Below, in pieces: positions 1-12,826 of a DNA stretch of 37,500 nt (position 1 is the first letter of the stretch; every line of letters starts with the position of its first letter). This stretch comes from Glandiceps talaboti. Lineage: Eukaryota; Hemichordata; Enteropneusta; Spengelidae. The position numbers and the translations under genes were made by a program. Under the pieces are notes generated by a model. The model saw only the letters and a program-made list of their open reading frames with translations, was not told the DNA's origin and did not search any database. The stretch lies in the NCBI RefSeq assembly GCF_964340395.1, contig NC_135552.1:3839701-3877200 (forward strand), read 5' to 3'.

Positions 1-3000
1 CTACCTCAAGTCACTATAATACAACTACTCCCTCAAGTCACTATAATACACCTACTACCTCAAGTCACTATAATACAACTACTACCTCAAGTCACTATAA
101 TACACCTACTACCTCAAGTCACTATAATACAACTACTACCTCAAGTCACTATCATACAACTACTACCTCAAGTCACTATAATACACCTACTACCTCAAGT
201 CACTATAATACAACTAATACCTCAAGTCACTATAATACAACTACTACCTCAAGTCACTATAATACAACTACTACCTCAAGTCACTATAATACACCTACTA
301 CCTCAAGTCACTATAATACAACTACTACCTCAAGTCACTATAATACAACTACTACCTCAAGTCACTATAATACAACTAATACCTCAAGTCACTATAATAC
401 ACCTACTGCCTCAAGTCACTATAATACACCTACTACCTCAAGTCACTATAATACAACTACTACCTCAAGTCACTATAATACACCTACTCCCTCAAGTCAC
501 TATAATACACCTACTACTTCAAGTCACTATAATACACCTACTACCTCAAGTCACTATAATACACCTACTACCTCAAGTCACTATAATACAACTACTACCT
601 CAAGTCACTATAATACACCTACTACCTCAAGTCACTATAATACAACTACTACCTCAAGTCACTATAATACAACTACTACCTCAAGTCACTATAATACACC
701 TACTACTACCTCAAGTCACTATAATACACCTACTACCTCAAGTCACTATAATACAACTACTACCTCAAGTCACTATAATACAACTACTCCCTCAAGTCAC
801 TATAATACACCTACTACCTCAAGTCACTATAATACAACTACTACCTCAAGTCACTATAATACACCTACTACCTCAAGTCACTATAATACAACTACTACCA
901 CAAGTCACTATCATACAACTACTACCTCAAGTCACTATAATACACCTACTACCTCAAGTCACTATCATACAACTACTACCTCAAGTCACTATAATACAAC
1001 TACTACCTCAAGTCACTATAATACAACTACTACCTCAAGTCACTATAATACACCTACTGCCTCAAGTCACTATCATACAACTACTACCTCAAGTCACTAT
1101 CATACAACTACTACCTCAAGTCACTATAATACAACTACTACCTCAAGTCACTATAATACACCTACTGCCTCAAGTCACTATCATACAACTACTACCTCAA
1201 GTCACTATAATACAACTACTACCTCAAGTCACTATAATACAACTAATACCTCAAGTCACTATAATACAACTACTACCTCAAGTCACTATAATACAACTAC
1301 TAACTCAAGTCACTATAATACAACTAATACCTCAAGTCACTATAATACAACTACTACCTCAAGTCACTATAATACACCTACTACCTCAAGTCACTATAAT
1401 ACACCTACTACCTCAAGTCACTATAATACAACTACTACCTCAAGTCACTATAATACACCTACTCCCTCAAGTCACTATAATACACCTACTACTTCAAGTC
1501 ACTATAATACACCTACTACCTCCAGTCACTATAATACACCTACTACCTCAAGTCACTATAATACAACTACTACCTCCAGTCACTATAATACACATACTAC
1601 CTCAAGTCACTATAATACACCTACTGCCTCAAGTCACTATAATACACCTACTACCTCAAGTCACTATAATACACCTACTACCTCAAGTCACTATAATACA
1701 ACTACTACCTCAAGTCACTATAATACAACTACTACCTCAAGTCACTATAATACAACTACTACCTCAATTCAATATAATACAACTACTACCTCAAGTCACT
1801 ATAATACAACTACTACCTCAAGTCACTATAATACACCTACTACTACCTCAAGTCACTATAATACACCTACTACCTCAAGTCACTATAATACAACTACTAC
1901 CTCAAGTCACTATAATACAACTACTCCCTCAAGTCACTATAATACACCTACTACCTCAAGTCACTATAATACAACTACTACCTCAAGTCACTATAATACA
2001 CCTACTACCTCAAGTCACTATAATACAACTACTACCTCAAGTCACTATCATACAACTACTACCTCAAGTCACTATAATACACCTACTACCTCAAGTCACT
2101 ATAATACAACTAATACCTCAAGTCACTATAATACAACTACTACCTCAAGTCACTATAATACAACTACTACCTCAAGTCACTATAATACACCTACTACCTC
2201 AAGTCACTATAATACAACTACTACCTCAAGTCACTATAATACAACTACTACCTCAAGTCACTATAATACAACTAATACCTCAAGTCACTATAATACAACT
2301 ACTACCTCAAGTCACTATAATACACCTACTACCTCAAGTCACTATAATACACCTACTACCTCAAGTCACTATAATACAACTACTACCTCAAGTCACTATA
2401 ATACACCTACTCCCTCAAGTCACTATAATACACCTACTACTTCAAGTCACTATAATACACCTACTACCTCCAGTCACTATAATACACCTACTACCTCAAG
2501 TCACTATAATACAACTACTACCTCCAGTCACTATAATACACATACTACCTCAAGTCACTATAATACACCTACTGCCTCAAGTCACTATAATACACCTACT
2601 ACCTCAAGTCACTATAATACAACTACTACCTCAAGTCACTATAATACACCTACTCCCTCAAGTCACTATAATACACCTACTACTTCAAGTCACTATAATA
2701 CACCTACTACCTCAAGTCACTATAATACACCTACTACCTCAAGTCACTATAATACAACTACTACCTCAAGTCACTATAATACACCTACTACCTCAAGTCA
2801 CTATAATACAACTACTACCTCAAGTCACTATAATACAACTACTACCTCAAGTCACTATAATACACCTACTACTACCTCAAGTCACTATAATACACCTACT
2901 ACCTCAAGTCACTATAATACAACTACTACCTCAAGTCACTATAATACAACTACTCCCTCAAGTCACTATAATACACCTACTACCTCAAGTCACTATAATA

Positions 3001-4629
3001 CAACTACTACCTCAAGTCACTATAATACACCTACTACCTCAAGTCACTATAATACAACTACTACCACAAGTCACTATCATACAACTACTACCTCAAGTCA
3101 CTATAATACACCTACTACCTCAAGTCACTATAATACAACTAATACCTCAAGTCACTATAATACAACTACTACCTCAAGTCACTATAATACAACTACTACC
3201 TCAAGTCACTATAATACAACTAATACCTCAAGTCACTATAATACAACTACTACCTCAAGTCACTATAATACACCTACTACCTCAAGTCACTATAATACAC
3301 CTACTACCTCAAGTCACTATAATACAACTACTACCTCAAGTCACTATAATACACCTACTCCCTCAAGTCACTATAATACACCTACTACTTCAAGTCACTA
3401 TAATACACCTACTACCTCCAGTCACTATAATACACCTACTACCTCAAGTCACTATAATACAACTACTACCTCCAGTCACTATAATACACATACTACCTCA
3501 AGTCACTATAATACACCTACTGCCTCAAGTCACTATAATACACCTACTACCTCAAGTCACTATAATACAACTACTACCTCAAGTCACTATAATACAACTA
3601 CTACCTCAAGTCACTATAATACAACTACTACCTCAATTCAATATAATACAACTACTACCTCAAGTCACTATAATACAACTACTACCTCAAGTCACTATAA
3701 TACACCTACTACCTCAAGTCACTATAATACACCTACTACCTCAAGTCACTATAATACAACTACTACCTCAAGTCACTATAATACAACTACTCCCTCAAGT
3801 CACTATAATACACCTACTACCTCAAGTCACTATAATACAACTACTACCTCAAGTCACTATAATACACCTACTACCTCAAGTCACTATAATACAACTACTA
3901 CCTCAAGTCACTATCATACAACTACTACCTCAAGTCACTATAATACACCTACTACCTCAAGTCACTATAATACAACTAATACCTCAAGTCACTATAATAC
4001 AACTACTACCTCAAGTCACTATAATACAACTACTACCTCAAGTCACTATAATACACCTACTACCTCAAGTCACTATAATACAACTAATACCTCAAGTCAC
4101 TATAATACAACTACTACCTCAAGTCACTATAATACACCTACTACCTCAAGTCACTATAATACACCTACTACCTCAAGTCACTATAATACAACTACTACCT
4201 CAAGTCACTATAATACACCTACTCCCTCAAGTCACTATAATACACCTACTACTTCAAGTCACTATAATACACCTACTACCTCAAGTCACTATAATACACC
4301 TACTACCTCAAGTCACTATAATACAACTACTACCTCAAGTCACTATAATACACCCACTACTTCAAGTCACTATAATACACCTACTACCTCAAGTCACTAT
4401 CATACAACTACTACTTCAAGTCACTATAATACACCTACTACCTCAAGTCACTATCATACAACTACTACTTCAAGTCACTATAATACACCTACTACCTCAA
4501 GTCACTATAATACAACTACTACCTCAATTCACTATAATACAACTACTCCCTCAATTCAATATAATACAACTACTACCTCAAGTCACTATAATACAACTAA
4601 TACCTCAAGTCACTATAATACACCTACAA
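1..4629 (+). repeat. 27-bp minisatellite in MBOAT-A intron
   Basis: A tandem array of about 170 units of 27 bp fills the window from its first base to 17 bp before a splice acceptor. The unit starts CTACCTCAAGTCACTATA and ends ATACAACTA or ATACACCTA. Three units are 30 bp (near 701, 1838 and 2867). Variants include CTCCCTC, ACTTCAAG, CCTCCAG, CACATACT, ACTGCC and TATCAT. All unit lengths are multiples of 3, so two forward frames stay open throughout. One of them reads TSSHYNTTT repeats and is in frame with the next MBOAT exon, but a TAA at 4632-4634 separates them. I read it as intronic, because the downstream exon has a good acceptor and matches the MBOAT family. Variant markers show a higher-order period of 948 bp. 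The array continues beyond the left edge. Confidence 0.95.
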
Positions 4630-4646
4630 CATAATATACATTACAG

Positions 4647-7600
4647 GGAGTTGTTCTTCGAAGATTATTTTGGACGATTGTAACAACACTCGTTGTGGTG
4701 GTCATAGGCCCCTTATATCCAGTTACAGGCAACGCTGGTAAGTGTAGAATATTATGTCACATCATTACTCGTTGACTTTTTGAATGGTGAACATTTAACA
4801 AAAGGTATTATAACACCGAGGGCTGAGTCATTTGTCCATAACATCAGTTGCTGTAATTTATGTATATGTTAGATGAAAACGAATGAAATGTACTAGATTG
4901 GGTATATAAACAATCTACATGCATGTAATAACTTTTCTACTTTATTCTAGACGAGTCAGTGATGAATTCTTCATTGATGTATCGATTATTTTATCTACTG
5001 TGGTCAGTCATACTTGTAGAGTTACGGTACGTTACGGCATGGATTTTTGGTAAGTGTGTAATTAAATCCAGTATCGCTGTAAATTATTACGACAACGCTA
5101 CCTCATCACGTAACCTCTACCATCATCATAAACCACTTTCCTCTATACGTTAATGCAACCTCATGTAACCTCTACTATCGTCGTAAACCACTTTCCTCTA
5201 TACGGTAATACTACCTCATATAAACTCTACTATCGTCGTAAACCACTTTCCTCTATACGGTAATACTACCTCATGTAACCTCTACTATCGTCGTAAACCA
5301 CTATCCTCTATACGGTAATACTACCTCATGTAACCTCTACTATCGTCATAAACCACTATCCTCTATACGGTAATACTACCTCATGTAACCTCTACTATCG
5401 TCGTAAACCACTTTCCTCTATACGGTAATACTACCTCATGTAAACTCTACTATCGTCGTAAACCACTTTCCTCTATACGGTAATACTACCTCATGTAAAC
5501 TCTACTATCGTCGTAAACCACTTTCCTCTATACGGTAATACTACCTCATGTAACCTCTACTATCGTCGTAAACCACTTTCCTCTATACGGTAATGCTACC
5601 TCATGTAACATCTACTATCGTCGTAAACCACTTTCCTCTATACGGTAATACTACCTCATGTAACATCTACTATCGTCGTAAACCACTTTCCTCTATACGG
5701 TAATGCTACCTCATGTAACCTCTACCATCGTCGTAAACCACTTTCCTCTTTACGGTGATGCCACCTCATGTAACTTCTACCATCGTCGTAAAGTACAGAC
5801 CTCTTTACGGCGATGCCACCTCACGTATCCCCTTCCCCGGTTGCGTCAGCGGAAAAAAAGAGTCTAATGTACGAGAATGATAGTTCGACCATATTATCAT
5901 CATAAACTTTTGATAGTGTATTTATCTCACAATAATTGTAGAACAATGAAGCGTTTTCAAAAATCGAACACCAAATTGTCAATATACCCCGGTAGTAGTG
6001 ATATTGAAAAATATGTATTTTATGTTTTTATTCCAACATGTAAGCAATACAGTCTTATTAATGGGGCTAAGTATGTGTATGGTCGAAAGCAGTCGTGGGG
6101 ACTTGTGTTCACGACAATAATCATAAACACTAGAATGAGTGGCACGAATCTCTTAAAGATATAAATGAATTGATGGTATATTTTTACTCATCGACATATA
6201 TAAATCACAATTTTTACAAAATAAGTGCTCAGTGTAGAAAAGTAAATATTATCGGATCTTTGAAGTTAGATTTTACCAATTTTGATAACATTATTGCAGA
6301 GAGGTTGCAATGTTGGTGAACATCACTGTTTTTCGGTCCCCTATACCTTACCGAAAGAGACGGCTAATACAAAGTAATCGACTTTGTTTCTACCATTGGT
6401 ATGATTCAAATGCCATTGTGAAGTATTTGTCTCGCACAATGTAAAATGTTCTAAAGTTCATTGACACCAGGCCTTTCTAGACCACTACGCTTATAATGCC
6501 GTTTATTATGTTTCCCCCATTACAGTTGAAGCAGTGTGCAATGCGTCAGGTTTCGGTTTCCATGGCTACCATGTTGATGGTAAACCAAAGTGGGATCTAA
6601 TGACAACTGTTGACTTTGTGGCGTTTTTGGTAAATACATGCAATTACATTATTTCTCAGCCATGCACGGTAAACGTTAATCTTGTTTTCACTAGTAATCT
6701 CCCTTCACGTTTCTTAGCGTTTTTTGGCAAGAAACAACTCTCCCTTGAAATAATACTCAACGAACTAGTGCCAACATGCTTTTCTCCCTGTGAGAGGATA
6801 TTATATTACCCGAAATTTTCGAAAAGCTGTTTCACTGAATTTTATGTGTATCGTTTGTTGATTCATCGAAGTTTTAATATTGAAATGATCAAAATTCCAT
6901 ATGATATACATCATATCCAGTCTCAAATGTGTATACGGCCGATGTTACACAAAACCTATCCGGGTTCAAAGTCCAGTAGATCAAGTACAAGTCGAGTTGT
7001 AAACGATCGAACAGTGTTTTGTTATATTCATATTTATATAGATGGCCACTAGCTTAAAGGAGAATGTTGATAATTGGAATATTCCATCGGCACGTTGGTT
7101 AAAACACATATGTTATGAACGCTTACCATATCACAAAGAGATTCTCACGTTTCTATTATCTGGCTGTTGGCATGGATTCTACCCTGGTTATCATTGGACA
7201 GCTGGCAATCTTGCCATGCTTGTATTGGCATCAAGAAAGGTAGGGTTATCTAGCTGTGCTGGTATTGGCATGCAGATCGATGAAGGTAATAATGCTATCT
7301 TGCCATGCTTGTAATAGCATCGAGAGATGTCGTAAGGTAATCTTATCACGCTTGTATTGGTAGAGAAAGGTATACACGTAGAGTAATCTTGTCATGCTTG
7401 TGTTAATCTTGTCATGTTTGTATTGGTATCAGAAAAGCAAGTTGATACATAGTGTTACCATGCTTATGTTGACATCGAGACAGGCAAGGTAATCTTGTCA
7501 TATATGTGTTGGTATCGAGAACGGTAGGGTAATCTTGCTATACTTGTATTGACTATCTCATAAAGGGTATAACAACCGCCAAATCCATGTATTTGACACG

Positions 7601-9362
7601 ACGACCCATTGTATTAAATTGGTTCAGTCCCCACGCCAGTCAAGGAAATAGACATAAAGTATGGGTTCTGAAGAGTTGTTTCATGATTTTACATAACCTA
7701 CTGTATTTGCAATTTCAGAAAAATGTCAAGTTGCAAATAATTCCACGTGTACAATCATGAAATGACTCTCCAGAACCCATACTTATGGAAATGTCTTAAT
7801 TTCCTGGAGTGTTGTTCCCCTTTAAACGTCTAAAGTACCAACATGTGTTTATCATAACAGGTACGTCATAACATTCGACCATATTTCATCAAATCCAGCC
7901 AAAGAAAGATACTGTATGACGTCATGACATGGTCCGTCAATATCTTCGCTGTAACATACTGTACAGTGGCTTTCCATCTACTTTACAATAGCGTCATCGT
8001 TCAGTTTTACAGGTATGTGACAAATATTTAAAGGTGTGTGAAGTGTTTATATGACAAGTGTTTACAGGTATGTGACAAGTGTTTACAGGTATGTGACAAG
8101 TGTTTAGTGGTATGTGACAAGTGTTTACAGGTATATGAAAAGTGTTTACTGGTATATTTACTGGTATGTGACAAGTGTTTACAGGTATGTGACCAAGTGG
8201 TTACTGGTATATGAAAAGTATTTACTGGTATATGACAAGATACTAGGCGCTATATAAATCCCCTTTATTATTGTATATAAATTTTATTACACTTCGTGGT
8301 TCTTTCGACAAGTACCCGTAACTCCACAGTTTCAAGGAAATTTATTGAGAGGGGGGGGGGGCAGTAAAGTAATAAAGGAAAATGTATTTCTTGAAATAAA
8401 TCATTACAATACTTTGGACTGTGTTACCTAGAGAATGTACAATGGAGTTTACTTCATGAAACTTATAATCCAGACTTCCCTTTGGATTACGATAGGGTGC
8501 AGCATGGGCAGTCAACGTAGCCTTTCTTGAAAAAAATGTTCTTACACAATTTTTCAGTCGATGCGCATTTTTTTCCGATTGGTAGTGGGAGGGGAGCAAA
8601 CAAGGATGAATTGTGGTGGGGAAGATTGTGATACAATAGAAGGGAAAACATGGAATTTGTGTACAACAAAATGAATTGGTGATCTAGTGGATAACACAAA
8701 CGTTTTCCTGGTGGGGAGTGTTTAAATCATTCTTAATATTAGGTGGGCAGTGAGTGGGCTGTCGGGCAAGTTGAAACCCAGTAGGATGGAGGGAGAAAGG
8801 GAGGGAGGGCTGATATCCTTCACCACCAGTGGGAGGGCATATAAGAACAATTAAATGTTGTTGTTTTTTTTTTTGGGGGGGGGGGTAATTAAACATCATT
8901 TTGTTCTGAAACAACATGTAATTAATGAAAACCAAAAAACTGTCTGTTGACTGCATCTGAGACGAGATGTGTCAATTGGTGACGCTAAATGTTGGCAGTT
9001 ACCTCATACATGTATACACTTAATCTCAGACCGCTAAAATTGGTCCGAGACTAAATTTTACTCGTTTTCAGTGGTGAATGCATGTATCATGCGTATTGCC
9101 ATCAGCGACAGGATCGTAAATTCTACATATATGTCGCTCCTATTGTGTATTTTGTTTATTTGTTAACAGCTCCATGTATTTCTGTGTTCACATCACTTCA
9201 GTTTTATTGATAATATTATTGCCTTCGAAGAAAGCCTTCAAGAAAATTGAAAATAATGAAAAGTTGAAGACAGACATTGGAATGACTACACATCGAGAAC
9301 TTGAAGTCACGGATGGGAAAATTATGGACATGATAAACACTAAAAACAAAAAGAGCGAATAG
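4647..9362 (+). CDS. MBOAT2: MBOAT1/2-type lysophospholipid acyltransferase, C-terminal part (MBOAT-A)
   Basis: Membrane-bound O-acyltransferase of the endoplasmic reticulum. MBOAT1/2 enzymes move an acyl group from acyl-CoA to lysophospholipids (lyso-PE, PS or PC) in the Lands cycle. Visible exons are 4647-4737, 4951-5049, 6526-6629, 7042-7239, 7861-8012 and 9170-9362. All are bounded by AG and GT and join in phase (278 residues to the TAG stop). Family landmarks appear in order: NASGFGFHGY, the catalytic-region Asn in DNWNIPSARWLK, the catalytic His in CWHGFYPGYH, then hydrophobic helices, and a basic tail ending NKKSE. The pattern closely follows human MBOAT2. The 5' exons lie left of the window beyond the minisatellite. 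No broken frame is seen, so it looks functional. Substrate choice cannot be told from sequence. A second copy of the family starts at 32658. Confidence 0.9.
5097..5830 (+). repeat. 55-bp minisatellite in MBOAT-A intron
   Basis: About 13 tandem copies of a 55-bp unit begin 47 bp after the donor of exon 4951-5049. Each unit contains CTCTACTATCGTCGTAAACC and CTATACGGTAATACTACC. The inner units are nearly identical and the outer ones more diverged (for example CATCATCATAAACC at the left and GTACAGACCTC at the right). This is typical of an array homogenised from the middle. The unit is not a copy of the adjacent exon. Confidence 0.93.
5831..6525 (+). other. MBOAT-A intron remainder, no feature seen
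   Basis: Rest of the 5050-6525 intron. It has open stretches without family similarity, ordinary AT-rich sequence, and a pyrimidine-rich acceptor (GTTTCCCCCATTACAG) just before 6526. I see no gene or repeat. Confidence 0.6.
6630..7041 (+). other. MBOAT-A intron, no feature seen
   Basis: Short intron between the NASGFGF exon and the DNWN/WHG exon. The reading frame of the first exon happens to stay open through the whole intron (6534-7052), which would mislead a naive ORF caller. Beyond the MBOAT exon the translation matches nothing, and the GTAAAT donor at 6630 joins in phase 0 to ATGGCC at 7042. Confidence 0.7.
7204..7567 (+). repeat. degenerate array of exon end plus splice donor
   Basis: The last 36 bases of exon 7042-7239 (CAATCTTGCCATGCTTGTAT, then TGGCATCAAGAAAG) and the donor GTAGGG are echoed about seven times in the following intron with a loose period of 35-50 bp. 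Examples begin near 7298, 7339, 7386, 7407, 7460, 7490 and 7532. Some copies rebuild a donor-like GGTAGGG or GGTAAT after a purine-rich GAGAA. The copies are diverged, so the duplication is old. Confidence 0.75.
7636..7807. mobile_element. foldback (MITE-like) element in intron
   Basis: Left arm 7636-7689 and right arm 7752-7807 are imperfect inverted repeats. Both contain AGTATGGGTTCTG (inverted CAGAACCCATACT) and TTTCATGATT (inverted AATCATGAAA). An inner perfect pair, TATTTGCAA at 7704 and TTGCAAATA at 7731, extends the hairpin. There is no coding capacity. It is probably a non-autonomous DNA element; no clear target-site duplication was found. Confidence 0.75.
8006..8240 (+). repeat. 21-bp array repeating the exon-intron junction
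   Basis: Exon 7861-8012 ends TTTTACAG and is followed by donor GTATGTGAC. A unit of about 21 bp, TTTACAGGTATGTGACAAGTG, then repeats about ten times into the intron. Perfect ACAGGTATGTGA junctions recur near 8064, 8085 and 8181; other units are ACTGGTATATG, AGTGGTATGTG or ACAGGTATATG. The intron therefore begins with a series of near-equal 5' splice sites. The real one is chosen because it joins in phase to 9170 and gives the SSMYFCVH segment of the family. Confidence 0.9.
8241..9169 (+). other. MBOAT-A last intron remainder
   Basis: Contains AGGCGCTATATAAAT at about 8246, a phrase common at the 3' ends of animal retroelements, then G-runs near 8349 and 8875. ORFs here are short and match nothing I recognise. 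A small hairpin, CTCAGACC paired with GGTCCGAG, lies near 9026-9050. Confidence 0.5.
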
Positions 9363-9810
9363 ATGTCGAATGGAGTACCCGATGTCGATGTCATTTTCAG
9401 GGAAACCATTCAATTTTTTGTATACGTATTGTTCAATCGGTTATGAAGACAATCAACTTTAAATGGTCAATGCATGGTGTGAATACATAAACTGTCTTCT
9501 GTGCTGCTGTACATACAACAAATAGAAGGTGTGATATTTAAAGTGTTGTTCGTTTGCTGATTTTTCGGATTACCTGGTATTACATGTAACATGTATATGT
9601 TAGAAATATCGATTTGTTAGACATAGCCTTAAAAGTACCTTAGAATTTAATTTTGATTTTGACTTGCGACTTGGTGACTACACATTGAAAGTTTCTATTA
9701 TAGTTCGTGATGGCCATTATTGTATGGTAGACTGTGGTTGTCAAATGCTACAAAAACAGTACAAGTGATGGAGAAATGTACGGAATAAAAGTATTTTATA
9801 TCTTATCACT
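9363..9810 (+). other. MBOAT-A 3' UTR
   Basis: Non-coding stretch from the TAG stop to just past the poly(A) signal at 9784. No other ORF or repeat is seen. Confidence 0.6.
9784..9789 (+). terminator. poly(A) signal AATAAA of MBOAT-A
   Basis: AATAAA lies about 420 bases after the stop and is followed some 35 bases later by a T-rich stretch (TTGTTTCATTTGT), as expected for animal cleavage and polyadenylation. Confidence 0.75.
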
Positions 9811-10525
9811 GTATTCAATATTGTTTCATTTGTCCATGGAAGTACTACCCACTTTCCATGATTTGTCGACACGTCATAGCCGATATAGTTAGATGGCGAA
9901 TAGAATGTTACCGTTATGGTATTATTACATACTGCCTCAGTTCTTATAGTGGTCTGAGATACTGCCCAGTTTGTTATTTTATGTTGGATCTATGGTTTGT
10001 TGTTGCGGCATGCAGCTGAACGCGTTGCCAAACCTTACTGGTCATCAATATCACACCCATACCATTCATATGTACTCAAAAGTGAAGAATCTTTAAGAAG
10101 GTGTACAAAATCAAATATTATACAGGCAAGTTACTGTATATGGATATACTAATACTCGGACATTTTACAATCATGTAGGGTCTATGGTACAATGTACAAA
10201 CATGCAAGTGTACATGTGGTACTTCCATGGTTGAATTTCTATCCGTAACAACCCAGTTTCTCGTCATACATTAGTACTCAGGTAGACTGCATAACATGCA
10301 GTAACGTTGTTCTCCCCTATTACATCCATGGTTCCGTTAAATTAAATCAATATCGCCGAGAGCATAAACCATGGACCTAAATTTTTTTCTCTCCAAAGAA
10401 TGAAAATAATTATAGATGATATGCTCCCATCGCATTAACTCAAGTATCATGACAAACTCAATACAGCCAACGTGGATACGTTTACTATTTCCACAGATAT
10501 TAGGAAGAAATTTACAGCTGTATAT
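9811..10525. other. intergenic, nothing recognised
   Basis: Spacer between MBOAT-A and the first H3 unit. No ORF with family similarity, no RNA gene and no long repeat is seen. The H3 unit similarity begins abruptly near 10526 with GTTTATTGTGTGTAAAA. Confidence 0.5.
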
Positions 10526-10600
10526 TGTTTATTGTGTGTAAAAGATGGAATTGTGACACCTACAAATCCAGGATCATGAGGTACTCATTAAAATGCATTA

Positions 10601-11224
<624 letters not shown>

Positions 11225-11255
11225 ACCGTGTGCCTCTAGCATACACAAACCAAAC

Positions 11256-11271
11256 GGTCCTTTTCAGGACC
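11256..11271 (+). terminator. histone mRNA 3' stem-loop, copy 1
   Basis: GGTCCTTTTCAGGACC forms a 6-bp stem and 4-base loop, matching the animal histone stem-loop bound by SLBP. A purine-rich histone downstream element, AAAAAGAGAA, follows at 11284-11293 for U7 snRNA pairing. AATAAA also occurs at 11341 and 11354, a possible back-up polyadenylation route. Confidence 0.95.
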
Positions 11272-11689
11272 ACCACATCCTCCAAAAAGAGAACTACCAA
11301 ACCATGGATTTATCTAGCAATACCCTCCTGGTTTAAAAAAAATAAATACAATGAATAAACCTCCCCCCGCCCTCATGATTCGATAGACTAGAATGTGACA
11401 CGGACTAGACTGTAAGGTTACACATTCTACATGTTTTCACTTGCTCCACATATTTTGCTTTACCGCTAAAAGTACCACCACACATTTGTTTATACAAATA
11501 CTACTAGTAGGCTTCAGTCATGGGGTTAGTGGAAGTACTGCTGTTCCTGTCCTTCCTACCTGCATGCGTCAGTGTATCTCAGTTTGCGATTAATATCTCG
11601 GGGTGAAAGCTGGTTGTTTAGTAGATCTATGAAAAGAGAGTGACCCCATGTTATCGCCAAAGCTATGACCGGTGATTGAATAATGGCCC

Positions 11690-12795
11690 GTCCACAAAAA
11701 CAACCCACAGATCGACCCACAGTTAGGCCTGTCGACCCGCAAAATAACGATACTGAAATCACAATGGGTCAATTTACTAGAAATGTGCAAACGGGAAAAT
11801 ATATCTCTGCTAAACAGCGTCTACGTATTGGAAATTCACATCGACAAAGAGGTTGCATTAACATTCAAATCAGCTATTCTTACGAAACAGAATAGGTTAC
11901 AACAGTTGGTGTAGGGTCTATGGTTACAACAACAAGCAGCAAATCTCAAGGCAATGTCATCACAGGGGCGAGTACTTCGGGATGCGGGAAAGATTCACCA
12001 TTCTTATCAGCTGCTTACCTGAAAAACCACAGCATCGACGACAAACTAAAATCCTTTGTAGCGAGAGGACGGTTACAACTACTCCAGTGTGGAAGCCTCA
12101 TGTCCCTGTACTACCCAACTACATATACAAAATCATGCAAAATATGTCGACATCCATCTGAAACAGCATCCCATATATACTCAATGGCTGCACACAATTC
12201 CAGAAGCTGTATCAACAAAGACATAACCGGATAGTTAATATCATCTATAAGAAAATCCAAGATAGTTACGCTGATAATGAGACATACACAGACATTCTGA
12301 TAAAAGATTAAAACCCAAGCTGTTTTGATTCTAACAACGAAACATTCCAGCACCAACACACACGTCCGGACATTGTTGTCATTAACAAACAATGCAAAAA
12401 GACTTGGTTGATAGAAATTGCCATTCCATACGATGCACATATTTCGAAATGTTATGACATGACACTAAGTTTTCGTATTGAAGTTGTCGTATTAATACCA
12501 GGAATCCTTGGCAATGTTCACTACAGATTTATAAGTGGACTTATGAAAGTAGGTTTGAATATGAGTAATACTAATTGTATTGCAAAATATTGCAGCATTT
12601 GTTCAATAATTGGTTCTAATAATATCTGGAGAAAAAGATGCAAGCATTATAACAACAACACACTATATTTGCCTTGTGATGTGGATAACAGGTTCAAATG
12701 CAATTTGATATATTTCCTGCTAGATGCAGTGTGAACCCAATAATACTGTACCTGTACATAATAATTTAATGTATTTCGGAAATAAACATAATTTG

Positions 12796-12796
<1 letters not shown>
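11690..12796 (+). mobile_element. RLE-type LINE fragment, copy 1 (5' truncated, decayed)
   Basis: H3-unit similarity stops at 11690. From about 11900 the translations match the C-terminal part of the element at 21029-22922: SFVARGRLQLL, TYTKSCKICRHP, then a CX2CX8H zinc-finger-like motif (Cys codons 12136 and 12145, His 12172) whose last Cys is frame-shifted. An RPD motif follows at 12363-12371, then LIEIAIPYD. CCHC followed by R/K-PD and an acidic residue is the signature of the restriction-like endonuclease of R2/R4/NeSL-type retrotransposons. Several frameshifts and an internal deletion after AHISKCYD make it non-functional. It ends GGAAATAAACATAATTTGATA and runs into (TATG)n. The first 200 bases contain a segment shared with 33498-33550. 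Confidence 0.8.

Positions 12797-12826
<30 letters not shown>

Noticed and set aside
1-4629. CRISPR array
   Set aside because: There are no unique spacers; the whole unit repeats in tandem, in a eukaryotic intron.
3-4631. Giant mucin-like ORF (TSSHYNTTT repeats)
   Set aside because: A repeat whose period is a multiple of 3 is open in any frame lacking a stop in the unit; a second frame is open too. No start is visible, TAA at 4632 ends it, and the next exon has a proper acceptor.
6534-7052. 172-codon ORF
   Set aside because: Only its start is MBOAT coding; the remainder is intron read-through with no similarity, bypassing a good donor at 6630.
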